Origin: Candidatus Hydrogenedentota bacterium
GTDB lineage: Bacteria > Hydrogenedentota > Hydrogenedentia > Hydrogenedentales > CAITNO01
DNA: 15,874 nt
Direction of reading: 5' to 3'
NCBI GenBank assembly: GCA_029554925.1
Contig: JAKPUV010000294.1
Location: forward strand, 1-15,874
A model generated the notes under the pieces. It made no database searches. It was not told where the DNA came from and was given only the letters and a program-made list of their open reading frames with translations. Position 1 is the first letter of the stretch. Each line of letters opens with the position of its first letter. Shown here one piece after another: positions 1 through 8,384 of this stretch. The translations under genes were made by a program, and so were the position numbers.

Positions 1-191
1 CCTTTCAGAAACCATGCCGCGCGCGGCGGCGCATGCTCTTTGGCGTCCCTCTTCCGCGCGCCCGCCGCAAAAACAGACTTCGGGCGCAAGGGACGCACAT
101 TTTAGCACACAAAACCGCTGTCGTGCAAACACTTGCGCCCCGGAAAAGGGCGTGGAAAGACACGGACGGGCACCGGACGGCGTTGCCTCCC

Positions 192-227
192 GTCCACACC
201 GTCCACGGTGTCCACCCCGTCCGCGCC
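192..227. repeat. Four tandem 9-nt units, GTCCAC core
   Basis: GTCCAC occurs at 192, 201 and 210, followed by the variant GTCCGC at 219, each exactly 9 nt apart with three variable bases between. The second unit is embedded in a perfect dyad, CACCGT-CC-ACGGTG (197-210), extended by one A-T pair on the outside. It could be a small dispersed intergenic repeat or a protein-binding array. The sequence alone does not decide. Confidence 0.55.
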
Positions 228-267
228 CCGGACCTCCGCCCCGCGCCTCATGGCCGCCCCAAAACTT

Positions 268-286
268 GAAAACCCCGGCGGTTTTC
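268..286 (+). promoter_or_regulatory. Hairpin upstream of the URO-D-like gene
   Basis: A perfect 7-bp inverted repeat, GAAAACC (268-274) and GGTTTTC (280-286), with a 5-nt CCGGC loop. It ends 37 nt before the ATG at 324. A weak promoter could overlap it: TTGAAA at 266-271 and TAGTCT at 289-294 with 17 nt between, but that -10 is poor. It might be an operator or a terminator from upstream transcription; the right arm contains a run of only four T. Confidence 0.35.
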
Positions 287-323
287 CCTAGTCTACTTTT
301 GACAACACACCGGAGGTCCTCCC

Positions 324-1736
324 ATGTCCGCAGAGATGGAAAAACTGTACCAGGAACGCCTGAACCGCTATGTGACGGCCTTGCGGAACGGCAAACCGGA
401 CCGGGTGCCGATCCGGCCCTTTGTGGCGGAGTTCACGGCGAAACACTGCGGCATGACCTGCCAGGAGGTCACGCACGACTACGAGAACGCGTTTCTGGCG
501 GCGCGCCGCTGCGCGGAGGAGTATGACTGGGACGCCGTGGTGGGGAACATGGTGTATGTCTGGACGGGGCTCACGCAGACCATCGGCCTGCGGTATTACG
601 GCATCCCCGGGCTGGACGTGGCCCCGGACACGGGTTTCCAGTACAAGGAGCCGCCGGAGGACCAGTCCTTCATGCGGGCGGACGAGTATGACCAGCTCAT
701 CGCGGACCCCACGGGCTTCCTGTTCAACGTGTGGCTGCCGCGCGTGTCCACCGAAGTGGCGCCCCCCGGCAGCCCGAACACGTTCCGGAACAACCTGTCC
801 TTCCTCAAGGGCGGCATGGCGATGCTGAACTACTTCAACGCCTTCGGGCCCCAGGGCGAGAAACTGCGCACCGAATGCGGCACCGCCTCCGCCATCTCGG
901 GCATTTTCAAGGCGCCGCTGGACATCATTGCCGACAAGCTGCGCGGGTATCTGGGCCTGACGATGGACCTGCTGGAGCAGCCGGACAAGGTCATGGCAGC
1001 CTGCCGCGCCCTGATGCCGCACCTGCTGCATGTGGGCCTGTCGGGCGCGGACCCCGACAAGAACGTGCCCATCGGGTTTTGGATGCACCGGGGCTGCACG
1101 CCCTTTGTGACCATGGACCAGTACAACACCTTCTTCTGGCCGACCCTGAAACCGATCATCGAGGAGTTCTGGGCGCGGGGGCACCAGACGCTGTTCTACG
1201 CCGAGGGCGACTGGACGGCGCATCTGGAGAGCTTCGCGGAGCTTCCGGAGCAGTCCATCGTTTTCCACCTCGACCGCACGAACCCGCAGGCGGCCGCGAA
1301 AACGCTGGGGGACAAGTTCTGCCTCACCGGCGGCATTCCCAACTACCTGCTGGCCTACGGCACCCCGGACGAGGTCACCGCGAAATGCCGCGAGCTCATT
1401 GACACCTGCGCGCCCGACGGCGGCTATGTCATGGACGCCTCGTGCATCGTGCAGAACGACGCCAAGATTGAGAACGTGCGGGCCATGACGGACTTCACCC
1501 GGGAGTACGGCGTCTACGGAGCGGCACCGGCGGTTCCGGAGTTGAAGCCCGTTCCGGCGTCCCGGCCGGACGAGGTCCCGCAGGGGGACGTTCCTCCGTT
1601 TGTGTGCTTCCCCTGGGCCAAAAAGCGCGCCGAGATTCCCGTCGTCACGGGCGACGAGGCCCTTGCCCAGCGTGTATGGGAGAACATAGACGCCCTCGCC
1701 TACGTCTACATCTGGCACTGCGTGCTGTCGTTCTGA
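324..1736 (+). CDS. Uroporphyrinogen decarboxylase-like (URO-D superfamily) protein
   Basis: A 470-aa soluble protein of the URO-D/cobalamin methyltransferase superfamily. Family hallmarks are PDRVPIRPF at residues 25-33, the long helical middle with F.TMDQYNTFFWP (about 261-273), the strand LDRTNPQAAAK (316-325), and the C-terminal pattern LTGGIPNYLL...YVMDASCIVQND...ENVRAM (334-387). It is longer than HemE (roughly 350 aa), lacks the HemE N-terminal MRQAGR motif and has about 70 extra residues at the C-terminus, so it is probably not the heme enzyme. The Zn-binding HxC seen in MtaA-type methyltransferases is not evident: the matching place reads FYAEGDW (291-297). A Cys equivalent to the distal ligand may remain at 374. 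The start follows GGAGG (312-316) by 7 nt. It is monocistronic and converges on tamB with a 15-nt gap. The substrate is unknown. Confidence 0.85.
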   Translation: MSAEMEKLYQERLNRYVTALRNGKPDRVPIRPFVAEFTAKHCGMTCQEVTHDYENAFLAARRCAEEYDWDAVVGNMVYVWTGLTQTIGLRYYGIPGLDVAPDTGFQYKEPPEDQSFMRADEYDQLIADPTGFLFNVWLPRVSTEVAPPGSPNTFRNNLSFLKGGMAMLNYFNAFGPQGEKLRTECGTASAISGIFKAPLDIIADKLRGYLGLTMDLLEQPDKVMAACRALMPHLLHVGLSGADPDKNVPIGFWMHRGCTPFVTMDQYNTFFWPTLKPIIEEFWARGHQTLFYAEGDWTAHLESFAELPEQSIVFHLDRTNPQAAAKTLGDKFCLTGGIPNYLLAYGTPDEVTAKCRELIDTCAPDGGYVMDASCIVQNDAKIENVRAMTDFTREYGVYGAAPAVPELKPVPASRPDEVPQGDVPPFVCFPWAKKRAEIPVVTGDEALAQRVWENIDALAYVYIWHCVLSF

Positions 1737-1751
1737 GAAGACCGCGCCGCC

Positions 1752-4700
1752 TCAGTAGTCGTGCTTCCAGAAGAGGCCCACGCCGCCGCGCTCGCGCGTG
1801 CCCACGTCGCCCTTGACGGAGATGTTCGGCGTGACGCCCACCTCGGCGGAGACCTTCCCGCTGTCGGCGGCGGTGCCCTGCTCCACCTCGACATAGATCC
1901 GCTCGTTGAGGTATTTGCCGACGCCCACGACCGCCTCGTCCGCCTTCTCACCCGTGCGGATGTCAAACATGTCCACGCCGGGCAGGCGCATGAACCCCGT
2001 CATCAGCTCCACCACGCTGGTCTTGCCGCTGAAGAGCCGGGCGACGCGTCCCAGTTGAACCGCCTGCACCGGCGATATTTTGGCAAGGTCCCGCCGGAAG
2101 AGGAGCTGGGACAGAATCTCATCCTGCGGCATGGCCGGGTTGGAAGTGAGGGCCAACTGCGCGTCGGAAAGCGGGCCCGCGATCGCGAGTTCCACCCCGG
2201 TTTCCGCCGCCTGGGCGGTTCCCCGAACGCCGAGATAGGGGTTTCTCACGGGGCCATTCCAGGACACCGTGCTGTTTTCCAGGGAAAACCGCGTGGACAG
2301 GAGGCCGGCATGGCCGCGCACGGCGGTCATCTGGCCGTTGAGGACCGGTTCCCCCGCGGTTCCACCCAATCTCAGTCCCCCCCGCCATTCCGAGTCCAGC
2401 ACGGGCCCGCGCACAAAGCAGCGCCCGGGGAATTCGAGTTCCACATTCAACGCCACGGGGAGGGCGACCCGTGCTGCGGGCGCCTCCGGCCGGGGAGCCT
2501 CCGGAGCGGCGCCCGCCTCCCTAAAGGCAACGACTTTCACTTGTCCTGCGGAACGTTCGGGCATGGTCACGTCCACCTGGGGAACCACCAGCTTCCCCGA
2601 GACCGCTGGGTGGGTTACAGGGCCAGTGATCCTGAGACCGCCGTTCGCGGTGGCCTGTGCGATGTCCGTCCGAGCCATCAGCGCGCCGTCCAGAGCCACG
2701 GCGATTTCCATTGCGGTGCCTTCCGTGAAGGAAACGGCCGCGTGGCCGTCCGCCGTCACAGTCCCCTCTCCGGCGCGCGCCTTGAACCCGGAGAACGTGA
2801 CTTTGTTCGCCTCCGAACTGATGCGTCCCGAAATGCCCTCCAGCAGGGTCCCGGTTTTGAGGTTTTCATATCTGGCGTTCTTCACCGCCCCGTCCACGGT
2901 CAGCAGGGGCGCGCCCCAGGTTCCGCGCACCTTGAACGTGCCGGAGGCACGGCCCGACGCCGCATGGTCCAATAGCGCCAAAGCGCCTGCGAGGGCCTCG
3001 AGATCAGCCTCGGCGCTCCCCTCGAAATCCACCGCGGCGGCCGCGTCCGGCGCCAGGGTGAGGGGGTTCATTCCGACCCATGCGCCGACATGGCCCTTCC
3101 CTTCCACCCGCCCGGCGGCCCCCGCCCTCACGCTCAGGGCGAGGTCCGTGCCCTCGTCCCCGCTGTTCAGCGTCAGTTCCGCGCCCATCGGCGGACTGTC
3201 GGCGGCACCGCCCGAGAGGACCGCTCCCGAGGCCAAGCATTTCAACGCCACCCGCGTTTTCTGCCACCCCCCCCAGAGCGAAAGGTGTCCGGAAGAGTCG
3301 CCTCCGGAGAAGGGAAGCCCGGCCACACGGGCGGCCGACAGCGGAACCCCGTTCCATTCAATCTCCGCGACCGGCCCCGGCGGCGCGGCGAAAAACGACA
3401 CCTCCACGCCGCCTTTCTCACCGATGCTGAACTTTCCCTCCATGCGGGTTTCCGGCGCCCGGCGGCTGACCGTGAAGGGCTGAACGGCGGCCACCTGGAT
3501 ATCCCCGACGCGCGCCTCCAACCGGTTCATTTGAACCTTCTGGTCCAGCACGGAAAGACGCCCTTCGGCGGAAAGCTTCAGCGTGGCACCGTCCGAAGGG
3601 AGGGAACCGGAGGCATCGAAGGAAACCGCGGCCTCCTCCACCGCCCCCCGCACCTCCGCCGCGAAGGAGTCCAGAAGAAGGGCCTTGTGCTCCACCCCCT
3701 GCGCTTGCAGGGTTGCCCGCACGGGCGCGGCACCGTCCTTTGTGTCAAAGGAGACGTCCCCCTCGGCGCGCTTTACGGCGAACCACGGGGTGGTCACCGC
3801 GTCCAGGGAGAAAGCAGCCTGCGTCTTTAGCCCGTCCCCCTTCCGGGTCAGTTCCCCCTTGATCTGCCCACCGCCGCGGAGTTCGGCGCCCAGCATGCGC
3901 CCGAAGGGCGAAAGGTCGGACAGGGCCGCCTCCCCCCGGCCGGAGAGTGTCCCCGTCCTCCGGTCGTAGGAAAGGCTCCCGGACGCGCTATTGGTACCGC
4001 TTACCATCGAGGCCTTTTCCAGGGAAAGGCGGTCCGCGTCCATGGACAGCCTGCCCTTGAGCGAAAGGTCTGGAAAGCCCTCCCCCGGTGTGACGGACGC
4101 GCGCACCGGTCCGGACACACGGTCCGGCAACCCCTTCAGGTCGAAGTCCCCCCGCAGGGAGGGCAACGACACCCCCCTCATCCCGAAATCCGACAGGGTC
4201 ATGTTTCCTTTAGCCGCAAAGTCGGAGGCCTTGCCGGAAAGGGTGGCGGTGAGTTCGCCTTTTCCCTCCATGCGGCTACCGGTCATGCCTGAAAGCAGTG
4301 AAAGATCCTGGAGTTCCACCGTTCCGTTCCCCAGGAAGTTTCCATCAGACAGGGAGTACCGCCCTTCCCCGGAGACCTTGCCCGCAGGGGCATCCAACGT
4401 CCCGTCGGAGAAGGACAGCTCTTTTCGGTCGGCGCGCCAGGTGGCCGCGCAGGCAATCTTCTGACCTTCGATGGAACGCAGGGCCTCGGGAAGGCTGGAA
4501 AGCGTCTCCGAAGTGGCGGACAGGACGCCCTCCGCCTCGACGTTCTTGTAGTTTCCAGTTGCGGACAGCCTCGCTTCGACTTCCCCCGAGACCGGAAGTC
4601 CACTGGGGAATGCTGCGAGGTTCCCCGCATGGATCCTGGTGTCGCAGGAAAAACCTCCGTCAAGGGAGAGACTGCCCGTGCCCTCCCCCCAGACCTCCCT

Positions 4701-6473
4701 ATCCGGCAGGTCAAGACGCAGCGCGGCGGCCTCCAGCCCTTTTTCGGGGGAGAATGTCCCGCGCGCCCCGAGGCGTGCGGAATGCAGCGCGTGCTCTCCA
4801 ACACGCACCTCCCCGCCGGTCAGAAGAACGTCATATTCCGGGGGTGCGTCCCATTCCCCCCAGCCGCCGGGCTGACGGAGGAAAAACTCCCCGTCCAGCG
4901 TCACGGCCGCGGCGGTGTCAGAGCGGACGCCTTCCATTTCCATCCGCCCGGTGATGGACTTCCCGTCCGCATTCAGGCGGATGGACGCCCCCACGGCCAG
5001 GGAGTCCACAAGCAGTCCTTTGAAGGATCCGGGCACCCCTGACGTGGCGTACACCGTCCCCTCCAACGAGTGTGCGCCGGGAACAGTCGTGCCCGCAAAC
5101 ACGAGACGCCCGGCGTTTCCCACTGCTTCCAGCCGGTGAATGCGCACCGTGCCCCCCTGCCAGGAAACGGCGTCTGACACCTGAAAAGGCCCTTCCAGGA
5201 GAGGGCTCTCCCCCCCCACGCGGAGCCATTCACGGGGAATGTCCACCAGCAGACGCCCGGACACCGCTTTCCTGTCGCCAAGGGCAATCCCCTGTTCAAG
5301 ATGGAGAAGCGCATGGTTCCCCTGCCGCAGGGACAGTGTGGCAACCGGTTTCCCCGCCGGCCCCCTGAGGGAGAAAGCGCCCTCCACCCCGCGGGTCGCA
5401 TCGAGGGCGACCCAGGAGGAGAAGGCCTCCGGCAGTCCGTCCGGCGCGGACAGGGTGCCGGAGAAGTCCATCGTCCGGGCGGAAAGGTCATAGTCACCCG
5501 CCAGAGAGAGCCGGAGGGTTCCCCCCGCGACCATGGCGTTTCGCAGGGTCCAATGGCCGGCCTGGGTCACGGAGAGCGCCATTTCCAGGTCCTGCCGAGG
5601 ACCGAACAGGCGGCGAACCGGGGCCATGCGCGGCACATCGGGGGGACGCACGGAAAGCGCACCCGTGATCTCCGTCAGGTCCCCCGACCGGACATCCAGA
5701 TTTCCCTCCAGAAGGGTTTCTTCCCGGAGCGCGGCGGTCAGGGTGCCCTTCCAGTCCGCCCGACCTCCGCCCCCCTGGAGCTTCGCCGAAAACGGGCCGG
5801 GGAGCGCGAAGAACGCGGGCACGATCCCCTCGTCCTCCACCGAAAGGGCAAGTTGGGGCGTCCCCTCCGGATGGGACAGCGAGAGCAGCACCTCGGAGGC
5901 CGGGCCATCGGCCCGCCGGGCCGACAGTTCCATGTCCGGGACCTGCCCCCAACCCCTCCAGTCCAAGCGTCCGCCGGCGCCATACACCGCCTGCTGGCCA
6001 AAAACGGCCCCGTCCAGGGTGATCTTGTCAACGCCAACATCCCGCACACCGGGCCACCAGCGCACCAGCGGGATCACGGGCACGCGGAGGCGGCGGGGCT
6101 TGACGGGCCGCCTTTCCAGCCGCACTTCTTCGGCATGGAGGCTCGTGAGACAGAAGCGTCCGCGGAGCAGGGACGGCACATCGCCGCGCGCCGAGAGGTT
6201 CACGATCTCGAGCCAGTCCCCCCGGACATCGCGCACAACGACCTTTTCGACCGACAGTGTGAACGGGACAATTCCGCGCACCCCGCTGGCCTCAAAGGTG
6301 AAAGGGGTGCGCGCGGCGACCTGTCGCGTGATCAGGGAGAGGGCCAGGCGCTTCCCTGGAGGCGTTTGCACGGCGATGAAGAGCAGGAGGGGCGACAGAA
6401 TTGCAGCCACCGCAAAGACGGCCATTCTTCGCCGAAAACGCGACCGGGGAGGGCTGTCAAGCGGGGCCGTCAT
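1752..6473 (-). CDS. tamB: TamB-like translocation and assembly module protein (DUF490)
   Basis: A 1573-aa inner-membrane-anchored periplasmic protein. A basic N-terminus (RSRFRRR, 10-16) precedes one membrane segment (about 17-37) and the TamB-typical TPPGKRLALSLI. The body is a long series of beta-rich repeats with alternating hydrophobic residues, as expected for the TamB/AsmA-like groove that bridges inner and outer membranes. The last roughly 340 residues match the TamB C-terminal domain: SQLLFRRDLAKISPVQAVQLGR, then GEKADEAVVGVGKYLNERIYVEVEQG split across the end region, finishing in LFWKHDY. E. coli TamB is about 1260 aa, so this one is longer. The ATG is 3 nt after the tamA-like stop and has no clear ribosome binding site, which suggests translational coupling. 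Known role: envelope biogenesis with TamA, including phospholipid transport and assembly of some outer-membrane proteins. The domain call is firm; the cargo is unknown. Confidence 0.92.
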   Translation of the reverse strand: MTAPLDSPPRSRFRRRMAVFAVAAILSPLLLFIAVQTPPGKRLALSLITRQVAARTPFTFEASGVRGIVPFTLSVEKVVVRDVRGDWLEIVNLSARGDVPSLLRGRFCLTSLHAEEVRLERRPVKPRRLRVPVIPLVRWWPGVRDVGVDKITLDGAVFGQQAVYGAGGRLDWRGWGQVPDMELSARRADGPASEVLLSLSHPEGTPQLALSVEDEGIVPAFFALPGPFSAKLQGGGGRADWKGTLTAALREETLLEGNLDVRSGDLTEITGALSVRPPDVPRMAPVRRLFGPRQDLEMALSVTQAGHWTLRNAMVAGGTLRLSLAGDYDLSARTMDFSGTLSAPDGLPEAFSSWVALDATRGVEGAFSLRGPAGKPVATLSLRQGNHALLHLEQGIALGDRKAVSGRLLVDIPREWLRVGGESPLLEGPFQVSDAVSWQGGTVRIHRLEAVGNAGRLVFAGTTVPGAHSLEGTVYATSGVPGSFKGLLVDSLAVGASIRLNADGKSITGRMEMEGVRSDTAAAVTLDGEFFLRQPGGWGEWDAPPEYDVLLTGGEVRVGEHALHSARLGARGTFSPEKGLEAAALRLDLPDREVWGEGTGSLSLDGGFSCDTRIHAGNLAAFPSGLPVSGEVEARLSATGNYKNVEAEGVLSATSETLSSLPEALRSIEGQKIACAATWRADRKELSFSDGTLDAPAGKVSGEGRYSLSDGNFLGNGTVELQDLSLLSGMTGSRMEGKGELTATLSGKASDFAAKGNMTLSDFGMRGVSLPSLRGDFDLKGLPDRVSGPVRASVTPGEGFPDLSLKGRLSMDADRLSLEKASMVSGTNSASGSLSYDRRTGTLSGRGEAALSDLSPFGRMLGAELRGGGQIKGELTRKGDGLKTQAAFSLDAVTTPWFAVKRAEGDVSFDTKDGAAPVRATLQAQGVEHKALLLDSFAAEVRGAVEEAAVSFDASGSLPSDGATLKLSAEGRLSVLDQKVQMNRLEARVGDIQVAAVQPFTVSRRAPETRMEGKFSIGEKGGVEVSFFAAPPGPVAEIEWNGVPLSAARVAGLPFSGGDSSGHLSLWGGWQKTRVALKCLASGAVLSGGAADSPPMGAELTLNSGDEGTDLALSVRAGAAGRVEGKGHVGAWVGMNPLTLAPDAAAAVDFEGSAEADLEALAGALALLDHAASGRASGTFKVRGTWGAPLLTVDGAVKNARYENLKTGTLLEGISGRISSEANKVTFSGFKARAGEGTVTADGHAAVSFTEGTAMEIAVALDGALMARTDIAQATANGGLRITGPVTHPAVSGKLVVPQVDVTMPERSAGQVKVVAFREAGAAPEAPRPEAPAARVALPVALNVELEFPGRCFVRGPVLDSEWRGGLRLGGTAGEPVLNGQMTAVRGHAGLLSTRFSLENSTVSWNGPVRNPYLGVRGTAQAAETGVELAIAGPLSDAQLALTSNPAMPQDEILSQLLFRRDLAKISPVQAVQLGRVARLFSGKTSVVELMTGFMRLPGVDMFDIRTGEKADEAVVGVGKYLNERIYVEVEQGTAADSGKVSAEVGVTPNISVKGDVGTRERGGVGLFWKHDY

Positions 6474-6476
6474 GGC

Positions 6477-8303
6477 CTAAAACGCCTGTCCGACACTGAC
6501 ATAGACCTGCACGGGGTCATCGGTTCCGGAACGCGGGTTCAGGGGCGTGGCGACATCCAGACGGACAGGCCCGATGGGCGTGTAGTAGCGCAGCCCCATG
6601 CCCGCGCCCCAGCGGATGTCCTCGCTGAAATCGGGAAAGGTCGAGCGGAAGGCCGCGCCGCCGTCCAGGAAGGCGGCCAAGCCCAGGCGTTCGGTGAGCC
6701 GTTTGCGTATCTCCACGGATCCCTCCGCCAGCGACCGGCCGCCGGTGACCTCCCCGCCTTCCTCGGGGCCGATCTTTTCAAACCCATACCCGCGCACGGA
6801 CCCGCCGCCGCCCGCGTAGAAGCGCGTGTCGGCGGGGATGTCCTCCAGCACGTCCCCCGTGAGGGAGCCCAGGCGGGCGCGCACGGCAAAGACCCAGTTG
6901 TTCTCCGCGTCCAGTGCCTTGTACCAGGAGCCCCCGATTTCCTGGCGGGTGAAGAAAACGTCCGCATCCCCCACGTCCACAAAGGGCTCCTCCAGCGCGG
7001 TGACCATGAATCCGGAGGCCGGGTCTAGCCGGTCGTCCCGTTTGTCCAGCGACAGCCGCCACGGGGAGGAAAGGAGAAGGAAGTCCTCCTCCCGCCGGCG
7101 CTGCTCCACCGACGCAAAGCGGAGCTTAAGTCCGCCGCTCGCCCGCAGCGCGTCCGTGATCCGGCGCTCCACCGTGGCGGAAAGGGAAAGGCTGCGGCTC
7201 TCGTAAGGGTCGGGATCCAGAAGGGAGCCCTTGAAGGCCAGGGAGAGGCTCTGGTCGTCCCGCAGGAAGAAGGGGTTGTCGTAGGCGACCTCCACTCCCG
7301 GCTCCAGTTCCGACAATTCGCCGGACACCCGCAACCGCCGTCCGAGACCCGAAAGGTTTCGGTGTTCCCAGAAGGCCCGGGCGCCGGGCCCGTCGTCGCT
7401 GCGGTAATCCAGGCCGAATCCCACGGAGCGGTGTTTCCGCTCCGCCAGGGTCAGCCGCATGGCCGCCGTCGCGGGACCGTCTGTGCCCGGTTCCGGCGTG
7501 ATCTCAATGAGGGCGAAGAGGCCGCTCTCCTGAAGCCGTTTTCGGGCCTTTTCCAGCACGGAGCGGCGGCACAGGTCCCCTTCCCGCCAGGGAAGCATCC
7601 TTCGGACCGTTTCCTCGGAGACGTCCGCGAGGCCCTCGATTACCGTGGGACCGAAGACCGCCTGCGGCCCCGGGCGCACGGTGTAGGTGACGGACACGGT
7701 GCGGTTGGCGTGGTCCACCACCACATCGCGCGGCAGCAGCTCGCAAAAGGGATGGCCCGCCTCCAGATAATGCCGGTGGAACTGCTGTTCCGCGTCCAGA
7801 ATGGCGCGCGAGAGCGCCGGCTTCCCGGGAGCCAGCGCCTTGGAGACTTCCGGTCCCGGCTCCTCCTGCCGGACCGATCCGGAATCCCCCTCCACCCGGC
7901 AGACCACTTCTGAAACGGTGTATTGGGGCCCGGTGACAAGGGAGAAGAGAACGGCGCGCGCCCCTTCCTCCCCGGTGACGGCTGAGGAGACCCGGGCATC
8001 GAAATAGCCGAAGGCGTGAAGATGGTCGGTGAACAGCCCCACATCCCGCTCCGCGCGGCGTTGGAGCAGATTGTCAGAGGGGGGCTCCCGGTCCCGCAGC
8101 TTCACACTGTCTGAGAGGTCGCGCAATTCCCAGATCATGTCGCGGGAGGCGTCGCCCTCGAAATGCACAGAATAGGATTCCGGGGCGGAATGGCCTGCAG
8201 CGCACAACAGCAGCGCAAGAATCAAAAGGGTCCCTTCTGTACGAAGGGCGTTTCGCCGGGCCAACAGGGTTGTCCCGGCTGATCTTGCATGCCTGCGTGT
8301 CAT
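6477..8303 (-). CDS. tamA: TamA-like Omp85-family outer-membrane assembly protein
   Basis: From the ATG at 8303 it encodes 608 aa; the frame stays open to an ATG at 8363 (628 aa). A signal peptide with core TLLILALLLCAAG and cleavage near GHSA-PES is followed by about three POTRA-like domains and a 16-strand-type barrel of the Omp85 superfamily. Supporting motifs, in 628-aa numbering: GSVRGYGF (521-528, the conserved VRGY/F loop motif), SVEIRKRL (549-556), WGAGMGLRYYTPIGPVRLDVATPLN (split here: residues 585-594 and 595-609) and a terminal Phe in YVSVGQAF, the barrel beta-signal. I prefer 8303 because the longer form would put more than 40 residues before the hydrophobic core, its extra codons are AT-rich, and a TATAAT lies inside them. 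Against this, 8363 has a GGAG 9 nt upstream. The pairing with tamB supports TamA over BamA. Confidence 0.85.
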   Translation of the reverse strand: MTRRHARSAGTTLLARRNALRTEGTLLILALLLCAAGHSAPESYSVHFEGDASRDMIWELRDLSDSVKLRDREPPSDNLLQRRAERDVGLFTDHLHAFGYFDARVSSAVTGEEGARAVLFSLVTGPQYTVSEVVCRVEGDSGSVRQEEPGPEVSKALAPGKPALSRAILDAEQQFHRHYLEAGHPFCELLPRDVVVDHANRTVSVTYTVRPGPQAVFGPTVIEGLADVSEETVRRMLPWREGDLCRRSVLEKARKRLQESGLFALIEITPEPGTDGPATAAMRLTLAERKHRSVGFGLDYRSDDGPGARAFWEHRNLSGLGRRLRVSGELSELEPGVEVAYDNPFFLRDDQSLSLAFKGSLLDPDPYESRSLSLSATVERRITDALRASGGLKLRFASVEQRRREEDFLLLSSPWRLSLDKRDDRLDPASGFMVTALEEPFVDVGDADVFFTRQEIGGSWYKALDAENNWVFAVRARLGSLTGDVLEDIPADTRFYAGGGGSVRGYGFEKIGPEEGGEVTGGRSLAEGSVEIRKRLTERLGLAAFLDGGAAFRSTFPDFSEDIRWGAGMGLRYYTPIGPVRLDVATPLNPRSGTDDPVQVYVSVGQAF

Positions 8304-8310
8304 GGGGTCC

Positions 8311-8340
8311 ATTATACACGATGTTGTGGTGTTCCAAGAA
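8311..8340 (-). promoter_or_regulatory. Candidate internal promoter for tamA-tamB
   Basis: Read on the minus strand, TTCTTG (8340-8335) and a perfect TATAAT (8316-8311) are separated by 18 nt; TTGGAA (8337-8332) with 15 nt is an alternative -35. The -10 ends 7 nt before the ATG at 8303, so transcription would begin at or next to that codon and give a leaderless mRNA. A 7-bp inverted repeat GTGGTGT/ACACCAC (8326-8349) overlaps the -35 and could be an operator. The perfect -10 in such GC-rich DNA is the main support. Confidence 0.4.
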
Positions 8341-8364
8341 ACACACCACGATATTTTGTCCATC

Positions 8365-8378
8365 CCGGAGCGCTCCGG
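8365..8378. repeat. 14-bp perfect palindrome between the GNAT and tamA genes
   Basis: CCGGAGCGCTCCGG is its own reverse complement and fills most of the short gap after the acetyltransferase stop. No T-run follows on the minus strand, so it is not a textbook intrinsic terminator. It would hide the GGAG that could serve an ATG at 8363. Confidence 0.45.
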
Positions 8379-8384
8379 AGTCGG

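Larger units (their letters stand above)
1..323. other. Intergenic region, no supported gene
   Basis: About 320 bases upstream of the URO-D-like gene. Open frames here are short, arginine/proline-rich and have no ribosome binding site or recognisable domain, so I read them as by-products of high GC. The region holds four copies of a 9-nt unit at 192-227 and a hairpin at 268-286. On the minus strand a TAAAAT box (104-99) lies 18 nt from a weak TTGCAC (128-123), which could be a promoter for a gene leaving the window to the left. A minus-strand ATG at 16-14 is open to the edge but lacks a ribosome binding site. Confidence 0.6.

Noticed and set aside
5..199. Minus-strand 64-codon frame at the left edge
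   Set aside because: Cys/Arg-rich, no binding site, no family resemblance; it covers a possible promoter region instead.
299..304. Perfect TTGACA upstream of the URO-D-like ATG
   Set aside because: It lies only about 20 nt before the ATG and just ahead of the Shine-Dalgarno, so a matching -10 would fall inside the coding start.
312..322. GGAGG-T-CCTCC dyad at the URO-D-like ribosome binding site
   Set aside because: A one-base loop cannot form; only a 3-bp stem is possible, too weak to control translation. Treated as a normal Shine-Dalgarno.
288..1718. A 476-codon open frame antisense to the URO-D-like gene
   Set aside because: The product is rich in Arg, Val, Gly and His with no domain; such mirror frames are expected in high-GC genes with strong third-position bias, and the plus-strand frame has clear family motifs.
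1761..3830. Several long plus-strand frames opposite tamB
   Set aside because: Same composition effect; none has a recognisable domain, and the minus strand has continuous TamB coding.
5301..7028. A 575-codon plus-strand open frame across the tamA-tamB junction
   Set aside because: It crosses two well-supported minus-strand genes and encodes low-complexity Arg/Gly/Pro-rich protein; no ribosome binding site or motif.
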